Part shown: positions 32,325-40,375 of the stretch, one piece after another
Layout: every line of letters starts with the position of its first letter
How positions within the stretch are numbered: the stretch's first letter is position 1
From: a virus
DNA length: 64,000 nt
Reading direction: 5' to 3' (one strand)
Virus record (IMG/VR): IMGVR_UViG_3300044634_003731
Location: 1 to 64,000 of that record
The notes under the pieces: model-generated
What the model was told of the DNA's origin: nothing
What the model saw: the letters and a program-made list of their open reading frames with translations, nothing else
Databases searched by the model: none
Program-made: the position numbers and the translations under genes

Positions 32325-32882
32325 ATGTTTGGTCAAAATGAAAGCGTAAAGATTGATTTGGTTCATGCCCATTTTATTGGTGGATTAGTTGCATCTCTTA
32401 AACCACAAAATATTCTTGAACTTGGAATAGGTGGAGGAAGAGTTACTGATCAAATTTTAAACTCTATAGAATTTAATGAAAATAATCCAAATTATACTCT
32501 TGTTGACAATTGGTATGATTTTGGATTTTGTATGCCAAATGAAGTAAAGCAAAAATATTCTAATAAAATTAATATAGTAACATCTGACGAAAAGGAATTT
32601 ATCTTTTCTACAAAAGATAAGTATGATTTTATAATGTCAGATGCCGATCATCATCATACAAATGAATGGTTTGAATATGTTTATAGTGAATTACTTCTTC
32701 CTGAAGGCGTGTTGATTTATCATGATGTAAATGTATTTCCTGAAATTGAAGGTAGTTTCCCAAATCTTGTAGAGATTTTAGATAATTGTAAAGAAAAAAA
32801 TATTCATCATAAACTTTTTAATAAATCTACATTATCTTATGAAAGGTGCCATAGAGGATTATTAGTTATTTTTAAACATTGA
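32325..32882 (+). CDS. Class I SAM-dependent methyltransferase
   Basis: A 185-residue protein with ILELGIGGGRVTDQIL (about 30-45) as SAM motif I, NYTLVDNWYDFG as motif II, and DFIMSDADHHHTNEWF (about 101-116). It resembles the Methyltransf_24 family. Two bases after the glycosyltransferase. Confidence 0.8.
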   Translation: MFGQNESVKIDLVHAHFIGGLVASLKPQNILELGIGGGRVTDQILNSIEFNENNPNYTLVDNWYDFGFCMPNEVKQKYSNKINIVTSDEKEFIFSTKDKYDFIMSDADHHHTNEWFEYVYSELLLPEGVLIYHDVNVFPEIEGSFPNLVEILDNCKEKNIHHKLFNKSTLSYERCHRGLLVIFKH

Positions 32883-32883
32883 T

Positions 32884-33282
32884 ATGAAAATTTTTGTCAA
32901 CGGAACATTTGATATTCTTCATCGCGGACATCTTGAACTTCTAAACTTTGCACGAGGTTTAGGAGATTTTTTAATGGTTGGTATTGATACTGATGATAGA
33001 GTAAAGGAAAAGAAAGGTACTACAAGACCAATACATAATCAAGAAGAAAGAAAATTTTTTCTTGAAAATTTAAAATCAGTGGATGAAGTAAAATTCTTTT
33101 CTAGTGATCAAGAACTAGAGGAATTGATAAAATCTTTTCAACCTGATATAATGGTTGTAGGATCTGATTGGAAAGGAAAATCAGTTATAGGATCTTATTA
33201 TGCTTCTAAACTTATATTTTTTGATAGGATAGGTGACTATGCCACAACAAAAATCATACAAGATATTATTGATAGGAGATAG
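32884..33282 (+). CDS. Heptose-1-phosphate adenylyltransferase-like (RfaE2/HldE C-domain type)
   Basis: A 132-residue single-domain nucleotidyltransferase. NGTFDILHRGHLELL (about 6-20) includes the HxGH motif, and GIDTDDRVKEKKGTTRP (about 38-54) and VVGSDWKGKS follow. HldE C-terminal domains and TagD share this fold; pairing with the overlapping kinase favours the heptose route. It overlaps the kinase gene by 44 nt in another frame. Confidence 0.82.
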   Translation: MKIFVNGTFDILHRGHLELLNFARGLGDFLMVGIDTDDRVKEKKGTTRPIHNQEERKFFLENLKSVDEVKFFSSDQELEELIKSFQPDIMVVGSDWKGKSVIGSYYASKLIFFDRIGDYATTKIIQDIIDRR

Positions 33283-33988
33283 TTGTATAGATGAATATGT
33301 TTATGGATCTTGTGAAAGACTAAATCCAGAAGCACCTGTTCCTATTCTAAAATATGGAAGAAAAGAAACCCGTAAAGGTATGGCATGGAACGTGAGAGAA
33401 AATCTCAAAGCGTTTGGATTGGAAGTCTATATGATTACTAATCAAGAAAATATTGTAAAAACAAGATATATTGATGAAAGATATAATCATCAAATTTTGA
33501 GAGTTGATACTGAATATCCATTAAACCCTATGAATTATGATTTACCCGATGAAAAATTTGACGCACTTGTAATATCTGATTACGATAAAGGATTTATAAC
33601 CCAAGATAAATTATTTCATCTAGTTCTTAATTCAAGAATACCTGTTTTTGTTGATAGTAAGAAAACATATTTACCGGAATCAAATTGTTTTATAAAGATA
33701 AATGAAAGTGAATCAAAACTTCTAAAAAGCAAACATGACAATCTTATTGTTACAAAGGGATCTGGTGGAGCAGAATTTGATGGAGTAACTTATCCTGGAG
33801 AAAAGGTTAGTGTTTTTGATGTAGTTGGCGCAGGAGATACTTTTCTTGCATCACTTGTTTATTTTTATCTAGTCCATGGTACAATAGAAAAAGCAATTCC
33901 TTTAGCAAATAAAGCAGCATCTATCGCTGTTCAGAATTTTGGAACTTATGTTTTAACTCAGGAAGATATAAATGAAATATGTAATTGA
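33239..33988 (+). CDS. PfkB-type sugar kinase (HldE N-domain/RfaE1-like)
   Basis: A 249-residue carbohydrate kinase. ILLIGDSCIDEYVYG (near 10-24) and RLNPEAPVPIL (near 28-38) are typical of heptose-7-phosphate kinases, and DVVGAGDTFLASL (near 198-210) is the PfkB anion-hole/catalytic Asp motif. It is shorter than a free RfaE1 (about 310), and the Gly-rich lid region is truncated (KGMAWNVRENL). The ATG at 33239 is preferred to a GTG 6 nt earlier. Confidence 0.82.
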   Translation: MPQQKSYKILLIGDSCIDEYVYGSCERLNPEAPVPILKYGRKETRKGMAWNVRENLKAFGLEVYMITNQENIVKTRYIDERYNHQILRVDTEYPLNPMNYDLPDEKFDALVISDYDKGFITQDKLFHLVLNSRIPVFVDSKKTYLPESNCFIKINESESKLLKSKHDNLIVTKGSGGAEFDGVTYPGEKVSVFDVVGAGDTFLASLVYFYLVHGTIEKAIPLANKAASIAVQNFGTYVLTQEDINEICN

Positions 33989-34292
33989 TATTGATGGGAC
34001 CATATGTAGTATTACTGATGGTAATTATGAATTTGCCATTCCAATTGAGACTAGAATTGAAAAAATAAATAAACTGTATGATGAAGGGAACCATATAATT
34101 TACTTAACTGCAAGAGGTATGGGTAGATTCAAGAACTCAAGACTTCTTACATATAAGCATTTTTATGATATCACTCATTCTCAATTAAAATCTTGGGGAT
34201 GTAAATTTCATGAACTTCATCTTGGAAAACCCTCAGGGGATTATTACATAGACGATAAAGGAATTAACTCTGATGACTTCTTCGGAAATTAA
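33972..34292 (+). CDS. HAD-family sugar phosphatase
   Basis: A 106-residue small HAD hydrolase without cap: DIDGTIC (6-12, nucleophile Asp and general acid Asp), IYLTARGMGRF (43-53, motif II Thr) and KPSGDYYIDDKG (85-96, motifs III and IV). Size and motifs match capsule-cluster phosphatases. In a heptose pathway it could remove the C7 phosphate (GmhB step). Overlaps both neighbours. Confidence 0.8.
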   Translation: MKYVIDIDGTICSITDGNYEFAIPIETRIEKINKLYDEGNHIIYLTARGMGRFKNSRLLTYKHFYDITHSQLKSWGCKFHELHLGKPSGDYYIDDKGINSDDFFGN

Positions 34293-34623
34293 ATTTGTCC
34301 CTAAAGGTTGGGGATTTGAAAAATGGATAGTGAATAACCGTGAATATTGTGGTAAACTTTTATACCTTATAAAAGATAAGAAATGTTCTTGGCATTACCA
34401 TATCTTAAAGGATGAGACATTTTATGTGCAAAGTGGTAAAATACTCTTAAAGTATTCGGAGTCTGATGATCCTATGTTTGAAAAAATTCTTCTACCTGGA
34501 GATAGTTTTCATGTATATCGTGGTCTTAGGCATCAAATGATCGCTCTTCAAGATACTGAACTTTTTGAGTTTTCTACAGAGCATTTTGATGAAGATAGTT
34601 ATCGTATAATTAAGGGAGATTGA
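34273..34623 (+). CDS. Cupin-domain protein
   Basis: A 116-residue single cupin. CSWHYHILKDETFYVQSGKI (about 39-58) carries the first metal motif (HxH...E), and PGDSFHVYRGLRHQM (about 75-89) the second histidine. Similar stand-alone cupins in sugar clusters act as isomerases or epimerases. It overlaps the phosphatase gene by 20 nt. Confidence 0.78.
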   Translation: MTSSEIKFVPKGWGFEKWIVNNREYCGKLLYLIKDKKCSWHYHILKDETFYVQSGKILLKYSESDDPMFEKILLPGDSFHVYRGLRHQMIALQDTELFEFSTEHFDEDSYRIIKGD

Positions 34624-34624
34624 A

Positions 34625-36172
34625 ATGAGTTTTGAAATTCGATTGATGGAGGGAATGCATAGAGGATTTCTTTCAAATTATCTTACTATATTGACTAGTT
34701 TTAGAACTCTAGAAAAGAAAGGAGTTGATCTAAATCAAGTTTGTGTTTCTCCATCTATGTTTATGCTTTATGGAAATCCCTCTAATTGGTTTGATGAATC
34801 GAGGGTTTCTGATGACTCATTGAAACAATTTAATGCACAAGATGGATGGGATTGTGATTATCCTTGGGCATCGTTTAGAGATTTTGATCTGAGTAAGTAT
34901 AGGAAATATATTCCATATAACAATAGAATGCAATCAATTGTTGATTCAATTCCTTCGGAGAAATATGCAAACGCTTTAGGTGTCCATTATCGGGGAACTG
35001 ATGGTGTTGGGCATACTGAGTTTGTTGCAATTGAAAATTATTTGAACGCAACAAAAAAAGAATTTGAGTCTGGAAGTTATGATTGCATCTTTCTAACTAC
35101 AGACCAAACAAATGTGATTGATGAATTTAAAAATTATTTTCCAGATATTACAATTCATTATTATGATCATCAGCGTACAATGAGTACTGCTGGGTTGCAT
35201 TATTCTATTCAAGCGCAACCAAATAGTCCAGAGAGAATTTTGGCTGGAGATGAAGTTTTGGTTGATGCAACTACTTTGTCAATGTGCAAAACTATCATCG
35301 GAAAGTCTTCTAATATTACCAACTATTCACGCATTTTAAATCCTTATGTAGAAATTCTATATCAGGATCTGCATAGTAAAAATGATCATGGAGATCATGC
35401 AGATTTTAATAGTAGAGGGTATTTGGAAAGATTTCCTCAGATCAGAGTAAAGGATATTCAACCCTTTATCTTCAATTGGAATCGTCAGTTTGAAAAAACT
35501 TGCGCAATTGAAGATGCACTTAAAGAAATTTTTGAAGATGTTACGGTCATCAATAGTGATGATAATAACACTAGAGAAGGTTGGATTGATTTGGGAGATT
35601 CTGCATATTTCACTTCTCAGTTTACTGAAGCACTTAAACTCTTTAAGGATGATAAAAAAGTTCTTCTTCATATTCAAGGAGATACTGAATATGCCGACTG
35701 GAAAGGTCTAGTAAATGACGCAAGAAAGTATTATAATCTTTATGAGTGGGGTGTTTATGCTCCAGATGTAACTAATGTTTGGTATACTCCAGATCAAACA
35801 GATATTGATGGATTGCAATCAGAAGATTCTAATATTAAAATGGTTGCTTGCACTGATGAAACAGTTTGGTTTATTCATAAAGATGTAATTAATGATTTTT
35901 ATAAGAGAGATCTTCTGAAAATTATGACACCAGAAACAATGAAAATGGGATGGGGATGGGATCTTGTGATGAATGGAATTTCATTTATTATGAGTAGACC
36001 TGTAATTAGAGATTATCGTCATCAAATTCAACATGCAAAAGGAACAAATTATAACAAAGAAACTGCTGGACAAGAGATGGCAAATCTTTGGAATAGTCTT
36101 CCTGAAGATTTGAAAGAATGTATTTCTTATATTAAAGGTGATAGGGAAAAACTAGTGAAGTATTTTGAATGA
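34625..36172 (+). CDS. Two-domain glycosyltransferase
   Basis: A 515-residue protein. The N-terminal half (about 1-270) resembles NodZ-like fucosyltransferases, with ALGVHYRGTDGVGHTEF (about 116-132) matching the motif in the gene at 29222. The second half (about 275-515) is a separate domain with repeated DxD-like acidic segments and is likely a second transferase or acceptor-binding domain. It probably acts late in assembly of the glycan. No tail for secretion is seen. Confidence 0.75.
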   Translation: MSFEIRLMEGMHRGFLSNYLTILTSFRTLEKKGVDLNQVCVSPSMFMLYGNPSNWFDESRVSDDSLKQFNAQDGWDCDYPWASFRDFDLSKYRKYIPYNNRMQSIVDSIPSEKYANALGVHYRGTDGVGHTEFVAIENYLNATKKEFESGSYDCIFLTTDQTNVIDEFKNYFPDITIHYYDHQRTMSTAGLHYSIQAQPNSPERILAGDEVLVDATTLSMCKTIIGKSSNITNYSRILNPYVEILYQDLHSKNDHGDHADFNSRGYLERFPQIRVKDIQPFIFNWNRQFEKTCAIEDALKEIFEDVTVINSDDNNTREGWIDLGDSAYFTSQFTEALKLFKDDKKVLLHIQGDTEYADWKGLVNDARKYYNLYEWGVYAPDVTNVWYTPDQTDIDGLQSEDSNIKMVACTDETVWFIHKDVINDFYKRDLLKIMTPETMKMGWGWDLVMNGISFIMSRPVIRDYRHQIQHAKGTNYNKETAGQEMANLWNSLPEDLKECISYIKGDREKLVKYFE

Positions 36173-36969
36173 TGGACAAAAACAAATCAGTATATAAACT
36201 TAAAGGTATTCCATATATTTACTGGATTAATCTGGATGCAGATACTCATCGTCGGGAGTATATGGAAAATCAATTTAAGTATTGGGAAATTGAAAATCAT
36301 ATTCGTATCTCTGGGTATGATGGGAGAGATGATGATGTATCTCTTCATCTTAAGGGAAGGATTCCGGATAATGTTTCTCAAAATGAATTGGGATGTTGTA
36401 TGTCACATCTTAAAGCAATTAAACATTTTTATGAGAACAGTACGGATGATTATTGTCTGATTCTTGAGGATGATGTTAATTTTAATATTGTAAAATATTG
36501 GAATTTTACCTGGACGGATTTTTTTGCTGAAGTTCCTTACGATTGGGATTGTGTTCAATTAACTACAATTTGTACTGGAGATATTCATGTTAAATTGCAT
36601 TTAAAGTTTATTAATGATTTTTCTGCAGCAATTTATTTGATTAGTCGCCATCATGCTGCAAAAATGATGAAACACCATATTCGTGGAGATAAGTATAAAC
36701 TTGATAATGGTGTAAAACCACGAGCAGTATCAGAGGATACTATCCTAGAAACTGGTAAAACTTACACTATTCCTCTTTTTCTTTACAATCTTGAAATGGG
36801 TTCTGCGATTCATCCGGAACACCTTGGAATCTTTCATAAAGCACCTCATGATGCATTGTTGAATTATTGGCAACAGCAAGGTGCTCAAATTGATATTAAA
36901 GATTATATGAATTATGATCCTTATCTTGGTAGAATAACTGAAAACTCTTCGGTACATCAAAATACTTGA
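36169..36969 (+). CDS. GT25 family glycosyltransferase
   Basis: A 266-residue family 25 transferase (lipooligosaccharide galactosyltransferase type). IYWINLDADTHRREYM (about 17-32), ELGCCMSHLKAIKHFYE (about 77-93) and YCLILEDDVNF (about 100-110) are the family motifs in order. The C-terminal domain of the protein at 56282 is a close relative (shared VKYWNFTW). Last gene of the cluster. Confidence 0.85.
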   Translation: MMDKNKSVYKLKGIPYIYWINLDADTHRREYMENQFKYWEIENHIRISGYDGRDDDVSLHLKGRIPDNVSQNELGCCMSHLKAIKHFYENSTDDYCLILEDDVNFNIVKYWNFTWTDFFAEVPYDWDCVQLTTICTGDIHVKLHLKFINDFSAAIYLISRHHAAKMMKHHIRGDKYKLDNGVKPRAVSEDTILETGKTYTIPLFLYNLEMGSAIHPEHLGIFHKAPHDALLNYWQQQGAQIDIKDYMNYDPYLGRITENSSVHQNT

Positions 36970-36995
36970 CATGATCCCAAAGAAACTGTTAAGAT
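36966..36995 (+). promoter_or_regulatory. Combined early/late promoter of porin gene
   Basis: TTGACA overlaps the end of the previous gene; 18-nt spacer; TAAGAT, which runs directly into the late motif GATAAATA (36993-37000). The same fusion of elements is seen before psbA and psbD. Confidence 0.65.
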
Positions 36996-37071
36996 AAATA
37001 CCGTGATGTGACGATGCCGCAACTATTTGCAAAGTTACACAACTGTCGTTTAGTACTAAAAACAAATTTTT

Positions 37072-38538
37072 ATGAAACTCAAACAACTGATGCTTGCACC
37101 TGTTGCTCTGGGAATGGTTGCTCCTGTTGCTGCGAATGCCGCAGACCTTAATATGGCAGCAGTCAACCAATACTCTTCTGAGCAGGTTACAAGCGTTACT
37201 CAATTCTCTGATGTCCGTCCTACCGATTGGGCATATCAGGCACTCAGCAACCTCGTAGAGCGTTATGGTTGCGTTGCTGGTTATCCTAACGGCACCTTTG
37301 ATGGTGGTAAGGCAATGACCCGTTATGAGGCAGCAGCACTTCTGAATGCTTGCCTTGATCGTGTGACTGAAGTTACCGATGAACTGAAGCGTCTTCAAGC
37401 AGAATTTGCACAAGAACTTGCTGTTCTTCGTGGTCGTGTAGACAAACTGGAAGCACAAGTTACTACACTTGAAGCACAACAGTTTTCCACCACTACCAAA
37501 CTTCGTGGTGAAGCAAACTTCGTAATCGGTGGTGTTGATGATTATCTAACCAAAGATGGTGATTCAACTCGCACTGCATTCAACTACGATCTGCGTCTGA
37601 ACCTGGATACTTCATTCACTGGTAAGGATCTGCTTCGCACTCGTCTGCGTTCTGCTAACTTCAGTAGCAATCCTTTCGGTTCCAGTTCTTCAATTTTCAA
37701 ACTGGATAAAGCAGACAACACTTCCAGTGAAGTTGGTAACAATGTAGTTATCGACCGTCTCTACTATTCATTCCCTGCGTTCAATAACACCACTACTATT
37801 ACTGCTGGTGCTCTTGTTCGCAATACCGAGATTGCTTGGTTGCCTACTGCTTACAAGTCCAACATTCTTGACTTTTTCCAAGTTGCTGGTACCCCTGGTG
37901 TTTATAACAAAGCAACTGGTTCTGGTTTCGGTGTTCAGTACGGCAAAAAAGGTCTTGTTGCTGGTGTAAACTATGTTGCCCAAAACGGTAGCGATAGTGC
38001 AACCGGTGAGTTTGATCGCTCTGGTGCTCTCAACACTCTGGCACAAATTGGATATCGTGGTACTAACTGGGGTGCTGCATTTGGTTACCGTTATGGTACT
38101 GAAGGCACCCGTGTTCGTACCTACAACGGTCTGAACGGTGCTTCTGGTGCTCTGGTTCCTGGTCAAACCTCTAACGGTTATGCTATCAACGCATACTGGC
38201 AACCTACCCAATCTGGTTGGGCACCTTCCATCTCTGCTGGTTATGGATGGAATACTGTAAGTGGTACTCCCAGCGATGCTACCAATAGTCAGTCTTGGTT
38301 TGCTGGTCTTCAGTGGGAAGATGTATTTGTTGATGGTAACTCTGCTGGTGTTGCTATCGGTCAGGCACCTACTGGTGAAGATCTTGAGAAAGCAACGATG
38401 CTTGAATTCTTCTACAAGTATCAAGTATCTGACAATATTAGTGTCACTCCTGCAATCTTCTATGCAAGCGACAATCAGCGTCTTGTAAATAACTCCTCTA
38501 ATTGGGGCGGTGTAATCCAGACCACATTCAAGTTCTGA
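37072..38538 (+). CDS. Cyanobacterial-type SLH-domain outer-membrane porin
   Basis: A 488-residue protein of the Som/OprB-type porin family typical of cyanobacteria. Signal peptide (1-24, cleavage after ANA), an SLH domain (about 45-95: FSDVRPTDWAYQALSNL ... GYPNGTFDGGKAMTRYE) that anchors to peptidoglycan, a coiled-coil linker (about 100-138), then a beta-barrel of alternating strands ending in a terminal phenylalanine (QTTFKF). Codon use is more GC-rich than nearly all neighbours, like psbA/psbD, suggesting uptake from a host. Expression would put a phage porin in the host outer membrane. Confidence 0.9.
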   Translation: MKLKQLMLAPVALGMVAPVAANAADLNMAAVNQYSSEQVTSVTQFSDVRPTDWAYQALSNLVERYGCVAGYPNGTFDGGKAMTRYEAAALLNACLDRVTEVTDELKRLQAEFAQELAVLRGRVDKLEAQVTTLEAQQFSTTTKLRGEANFVIGGVDDYLTKDGDSTRTAFNYDLRLNLDTSFTGKDLLRTRLRSANFSSNPFGSSSSIFKLDKADNTSSEVGNNVVIDRLYYSFPAFNNTTTITAGALVRNTEIAWLPTAYKSNILDFFQVAGTPGVYNKATGSGFGVQYGKKGLVAGVNYVAQNGSDSATGEFDRSGALNTLAQIGYRGTNWGAAFGYRYGTEGTRVRTYNGLNGASGALVPGQTSNGYAINAYWQPTQSGWAPSISAGYGWNTVSGTPSDATNSQSWFAGLQWEDVFVDGNSAGVAIGQAPTGEDLEKATMLEFFYKYQVSDNISVTPAIFYASDNQRLVNNSSNWGGVIQTTFKF

Positions 38539-38565
38539 TGAGTCAGCAAATCTAAACAAAACATT

Positions 38566-38593
38566 AAGAGGGTCTTGACAGACCCTCTTTTTT
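38566..38593 (+). terminator. Terminator whose loop is a -35 box
   Basis: Nine-base arms AAGAGGGTC/GACCCTCTT and six T. The six-base loop is exactly TTGACA. Confidence 0.88.
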
Positions 38594-38603
38594 CATATAT
38601 ACT
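38575..38603 (+). promoter_or_regulatory. Promoter of hli nested in terminator
   Basis: TTGACA (hairpin loop), 17-nt spacer made of the right arm and T-run, TATACT, 27 nt before the hli ATG. Confidence 0.78.
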
Positions 38604-38629
38604 ATTGTTGTAAATCTTTACAAATCATA

Positions 38630-38824
38630 ATGACTGTAACGACTAATGAGCATGGACAGCAAAATATGTGGGCAAAAGAGCCTGCAATGTACTATGAAAA
38701 CTATGGGATGCTGTCTCCCAATGAAGTAAAGGAGCGCACCAATGGACGTTGGGCTATGGTCGGTTTTGTTGCTGGGGTCATTTCTTATGCTATCACTGGC
38801 AACTTCTTCTTCGGAATCTTCTGA
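38630..38824 (+). CDS. hli: High-light-inducible protein (Hli)
   Basis: A 64-residue Hli/ELIP-type single-helix chlorophyll-binding protein that protects photosystems. ERTNGRWAMVGFVAGVISYA (about 36-55) is the conserved chlorophyll-binding helix (ExxNGRxAMxGF). The N-terminal 30 residues are polar. It has its own strong promoter. It is the first of a photosynthesis block with petF. Confidence 0.94.
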   Translation: MTVTTNEHGQQNMWAKEPAMYYENYGMLSPNEVKERTNGRWAMVGFVAGVISYAITGNFFFGIF

Positions 38825-38831
38825 TAATTGA

Positions 38832-38860
38832 TTGACAATGACTTCACTTTTCCTTACAAT
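38832..38860 (+). promoter_or_regulatory. Sigma70-like promoter for petF
   Basis: TTGACA, 17-nt spacer, TACAAT; predicted start near 38867, about 57 nt before the petF ATG. Confidence 0.65.
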
Positions 38861-38924
38861 AACATCTGTTGCCTTCTTCGTATTGTTGGCAGCATCTGTA
38901 GAAAAACTTTGTGAAACTTACTAA
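38838..38924 (+). CDS. Tiny membrane peptide before petF
   Basis: A 28-residue frame ([20 protein letters not shown]...) forming one membrane helix, with its stop overlapping the petF ATG (TAATG). A promoter (38832-38860) overlaps its 5' end, so only hli read-through would translate it. Size resembles small photosystem or cytochrome subunits, but no match is claimed. Confidence 0.45.
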   Translation: MTSLFLTITSVAFFVLLAASVEKLCETY

Positions 38925-39217
38925 TGGCAACCTATAACGTTACCCTTCAATCCCCTGATGGCACTGAAACTACCATTGAGTGCCCTGATGATCAATATAT
39001 TCTTGACGCCGCTGAATTTGCTGGCGTAGACCTTCCTTCGTCTTGTCGTGCTGGTGCTTGCTCTGCCTGTGCTGGTAAACTGATTAGCGGCACAGTTGAT
39101 AACGAGGAGCAATCATTCCTTGATGATGAACAAATGGCAGAAGGATGGGTTCTTACCTGCGTCGCTTACCCCATCAGCGATTGTGTCATCTTGACTGAAC
39201 AGGAAGAGAACCTGTGA
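38924..39217 (+). CDS. petF: Plant-type [2Fe-2S] ferredoxin
   Basis: A 97-residue ferredoxin. Cluster cysteines are at 41, 46, 49 and 79 (CRAGACSAC ... LTC), in the exact plant/cyanobacterial spacing. It accepts electrons from photosystem I; in phage infection it may feed ribonucleotide reduction or bilin and other reductases. Translationally coupled with frames on both sides. Confidence 0.94.
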   Translation: MATYNVTLQSPDGTETTIECPDDQYILDAAEFAGVDLPSSCRAGACSACAGKLISGTVDNEEQSFLDDEQMAEGWVLTCVAYPISDCVILTEQEENL

Positions 39218-39492
39218 GTGCTGGAATGTTGGGGCAATTCGCTCTTGCCCTCGAAACACTTGGATGGGATAAAAATGATGACATCTCAGTTGAAATTGGT
39301 GGAGTAGCAGTCACAGGAACTGCTACTAGCCCAACTGCAAATCCAAAATGGGCAAAACCATTTGGGACAGTATCTTATCAAAACGATGCCTTTATCGTAA
39401 TTAAAAATAAATCAAGGAACCCAGTTATTCCTTCACAACCAAATCCTGAACTTAAACAACAACACCCTTATAATGGAACACTCTCTAGTTGA
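39214..39492 (+). CDS. Conserved small protein downstream of ferredoxin
   Basis: A 92-residue protein whose GTG start overlaps the ferredoxin stop (GTGA). It contains a [19 protein letters not shown] strand-rich segment and a Pro/Asn-rich tail. No family recognised. Its end overlaps the next gene by 20 nt. Confidence 0.65.
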   Translation: MSAGMLGQFALALETLGWDKNDDISVEIGGVAVTGTATSPTANPKWAKPFGTVSYQNDAFIVIKNKSRNPVIPSQPNPELKQQHPYNGTLSS

Positions 39493-39658
39493 ACTACTGA
39501 CTTATTATGTGATTGTTGCTGCTCTATTCATTGGAGCACCAGCAGTATTCTTCACAATTGTTTTTATGCCTGCACTTATGAATACTAAGGGTGCAGTTGT
39601 TGGTTATAAAATTCACCGTGATTATGGTGAAACATCTATCTATTCTAAAGTAAATTAA
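39473..39658 (+). CDS. Small membrane protein in photosynthesis block
   Basis: A 61-residue protein with one membrane helix (about 10-36: YYVIVAALFIGAPAVFFTIVF) and a polar C terminus. Position between petF and a second hli suggests a thylakoid role; no family identified. Confidence 0.65.
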   Translation: MEHSLVELLTYYVIVAALFIGAPAVFFTIVFMPALMNTKGAVVGYKIHRDYGETSIYSKVN

Positions 39659-39673
39659 TTAAGGAGAAAACAA

Positions 39674-39793
39674 ATGAAGAAAATTTTTACCGAAAAAGCA
39701 GAACGTATTAATGGTTGGTTCGCAATGATTGGTTTCGTTGCAGCCGTTGGTTCTTACCTTGTTACCGGTCAAATTATTCCTGGTGTATTTTGA
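39674..39793 (+). CDS. hli: Second high-light-inducible protein
   Basis: A 39-residue short Hli: ERINGWFAMIGFVAAVGSYL (about 10-29) is the chlorophyll-binding helix, with W replacing R of the usual NGR motif. AAGGAG lies 8 nt before the ATG. Its stop overlaps an ATG of the peroxiredoxin frame (TGATG). Confidence 0.88.
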   Translation: MKKIFTEKAERINGWFAMIGFVAAVGSYLVTGQIIPGVF

Positions 39794-39804
39794 TGGAGGT
39801 TTCT

Positions 39805-40308
39805 ATGAGAGCAGAAGGATATGAAATTCCCCAGGTGGAATTTGTATTTCGTGAGAATGGTAAATTTGTAAATCGTACATCAAAAGAACTTTTCGATGGG
39901 AAGCGTGTGGTCATTTTTAGTCTGCCTGGTGCTTTCACTCCTACTTGCAGTGCCTATCAGCTACCTGGATTCGAAGAGAAATACGACGACTTTATTGGTA
40001 ACGGCATCGACGCTATTTACTGCATCTCTGTTAATGATGGGTTTGTGATGAATGCATGGGCAAAAGACCAAGGAATTGAAAAGGTAAAACTTATTCCTGA
40101 TGGTAATGCGTATTTTACGCGATCTATGGGGATGCTTGTTACTAAATCTAATCTTGGTTTTGGTGAAAGGTCTTGGCGTTATGCTGCAGTTGTAGATAAT
40201 GGCATTATTGAAAAACTTTTTGTTGAAGCAGGAAAACGTGATAATGCAGATACTGATCCTTATGAAGTAACTAATCCAGAGACTATTCTTTCTTATTTGA
40301 AAAGTTAA
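39805..40308 (+). CDS. Prx5-type peroxiredoxin
   Basis: A 167-residue peroxiredoxin that reduces peroxides. The peroxidatic cysteine is C48 in PGAFTPTCSAYQLPGFE (41-57), with the family Thr and a later Arg (FGERSWRYA). The ATG at 39805 is preferred because GGAGG lies 5 nt upstream; an in-frame ATG 12 nt earlier overlaps the hli stop. It probably limits photo-oxidative damage during infection. Confidence 0.88.
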   Translation: MRAEGYEIPQVEFVFRENGKFVNRTSKELFDGKRVVIFSLPGAFTPTCSAYQLPGFEEKYDDFIGNGIDAIYCISVNDGFVMNAWAKDQGIEKVKLIPDGNAYFTRSMGMLVTKSNLGFGERSWRYAAVVDNGIIEKLFVEAGKRDNADTDPYEVTNPETILSYLKS

Positions 40309-40316
40309 TATTGAAA

Positions 40317-40343
40317 TGAGGAGGGAATTAACCCTCCTTTTTT
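40317..40343 (+). terminator. Intrinsic terminator
   Basis: AGGAGGG/CCCTCCT stem, six-base loop, six T; followed by AATAAATA. Confidence 0.85.
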
Positions 40344-40375
40344 AATAAATAATTTTATCTGGTTTGGGTACTATA

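Noticed and set aside
37768-38559. Long minus-strand open frame opposite the porin gene
   Set aside because: It is antisense to a well-supported porin whose codon bias creates the open frame; composition is unlike a real protein.
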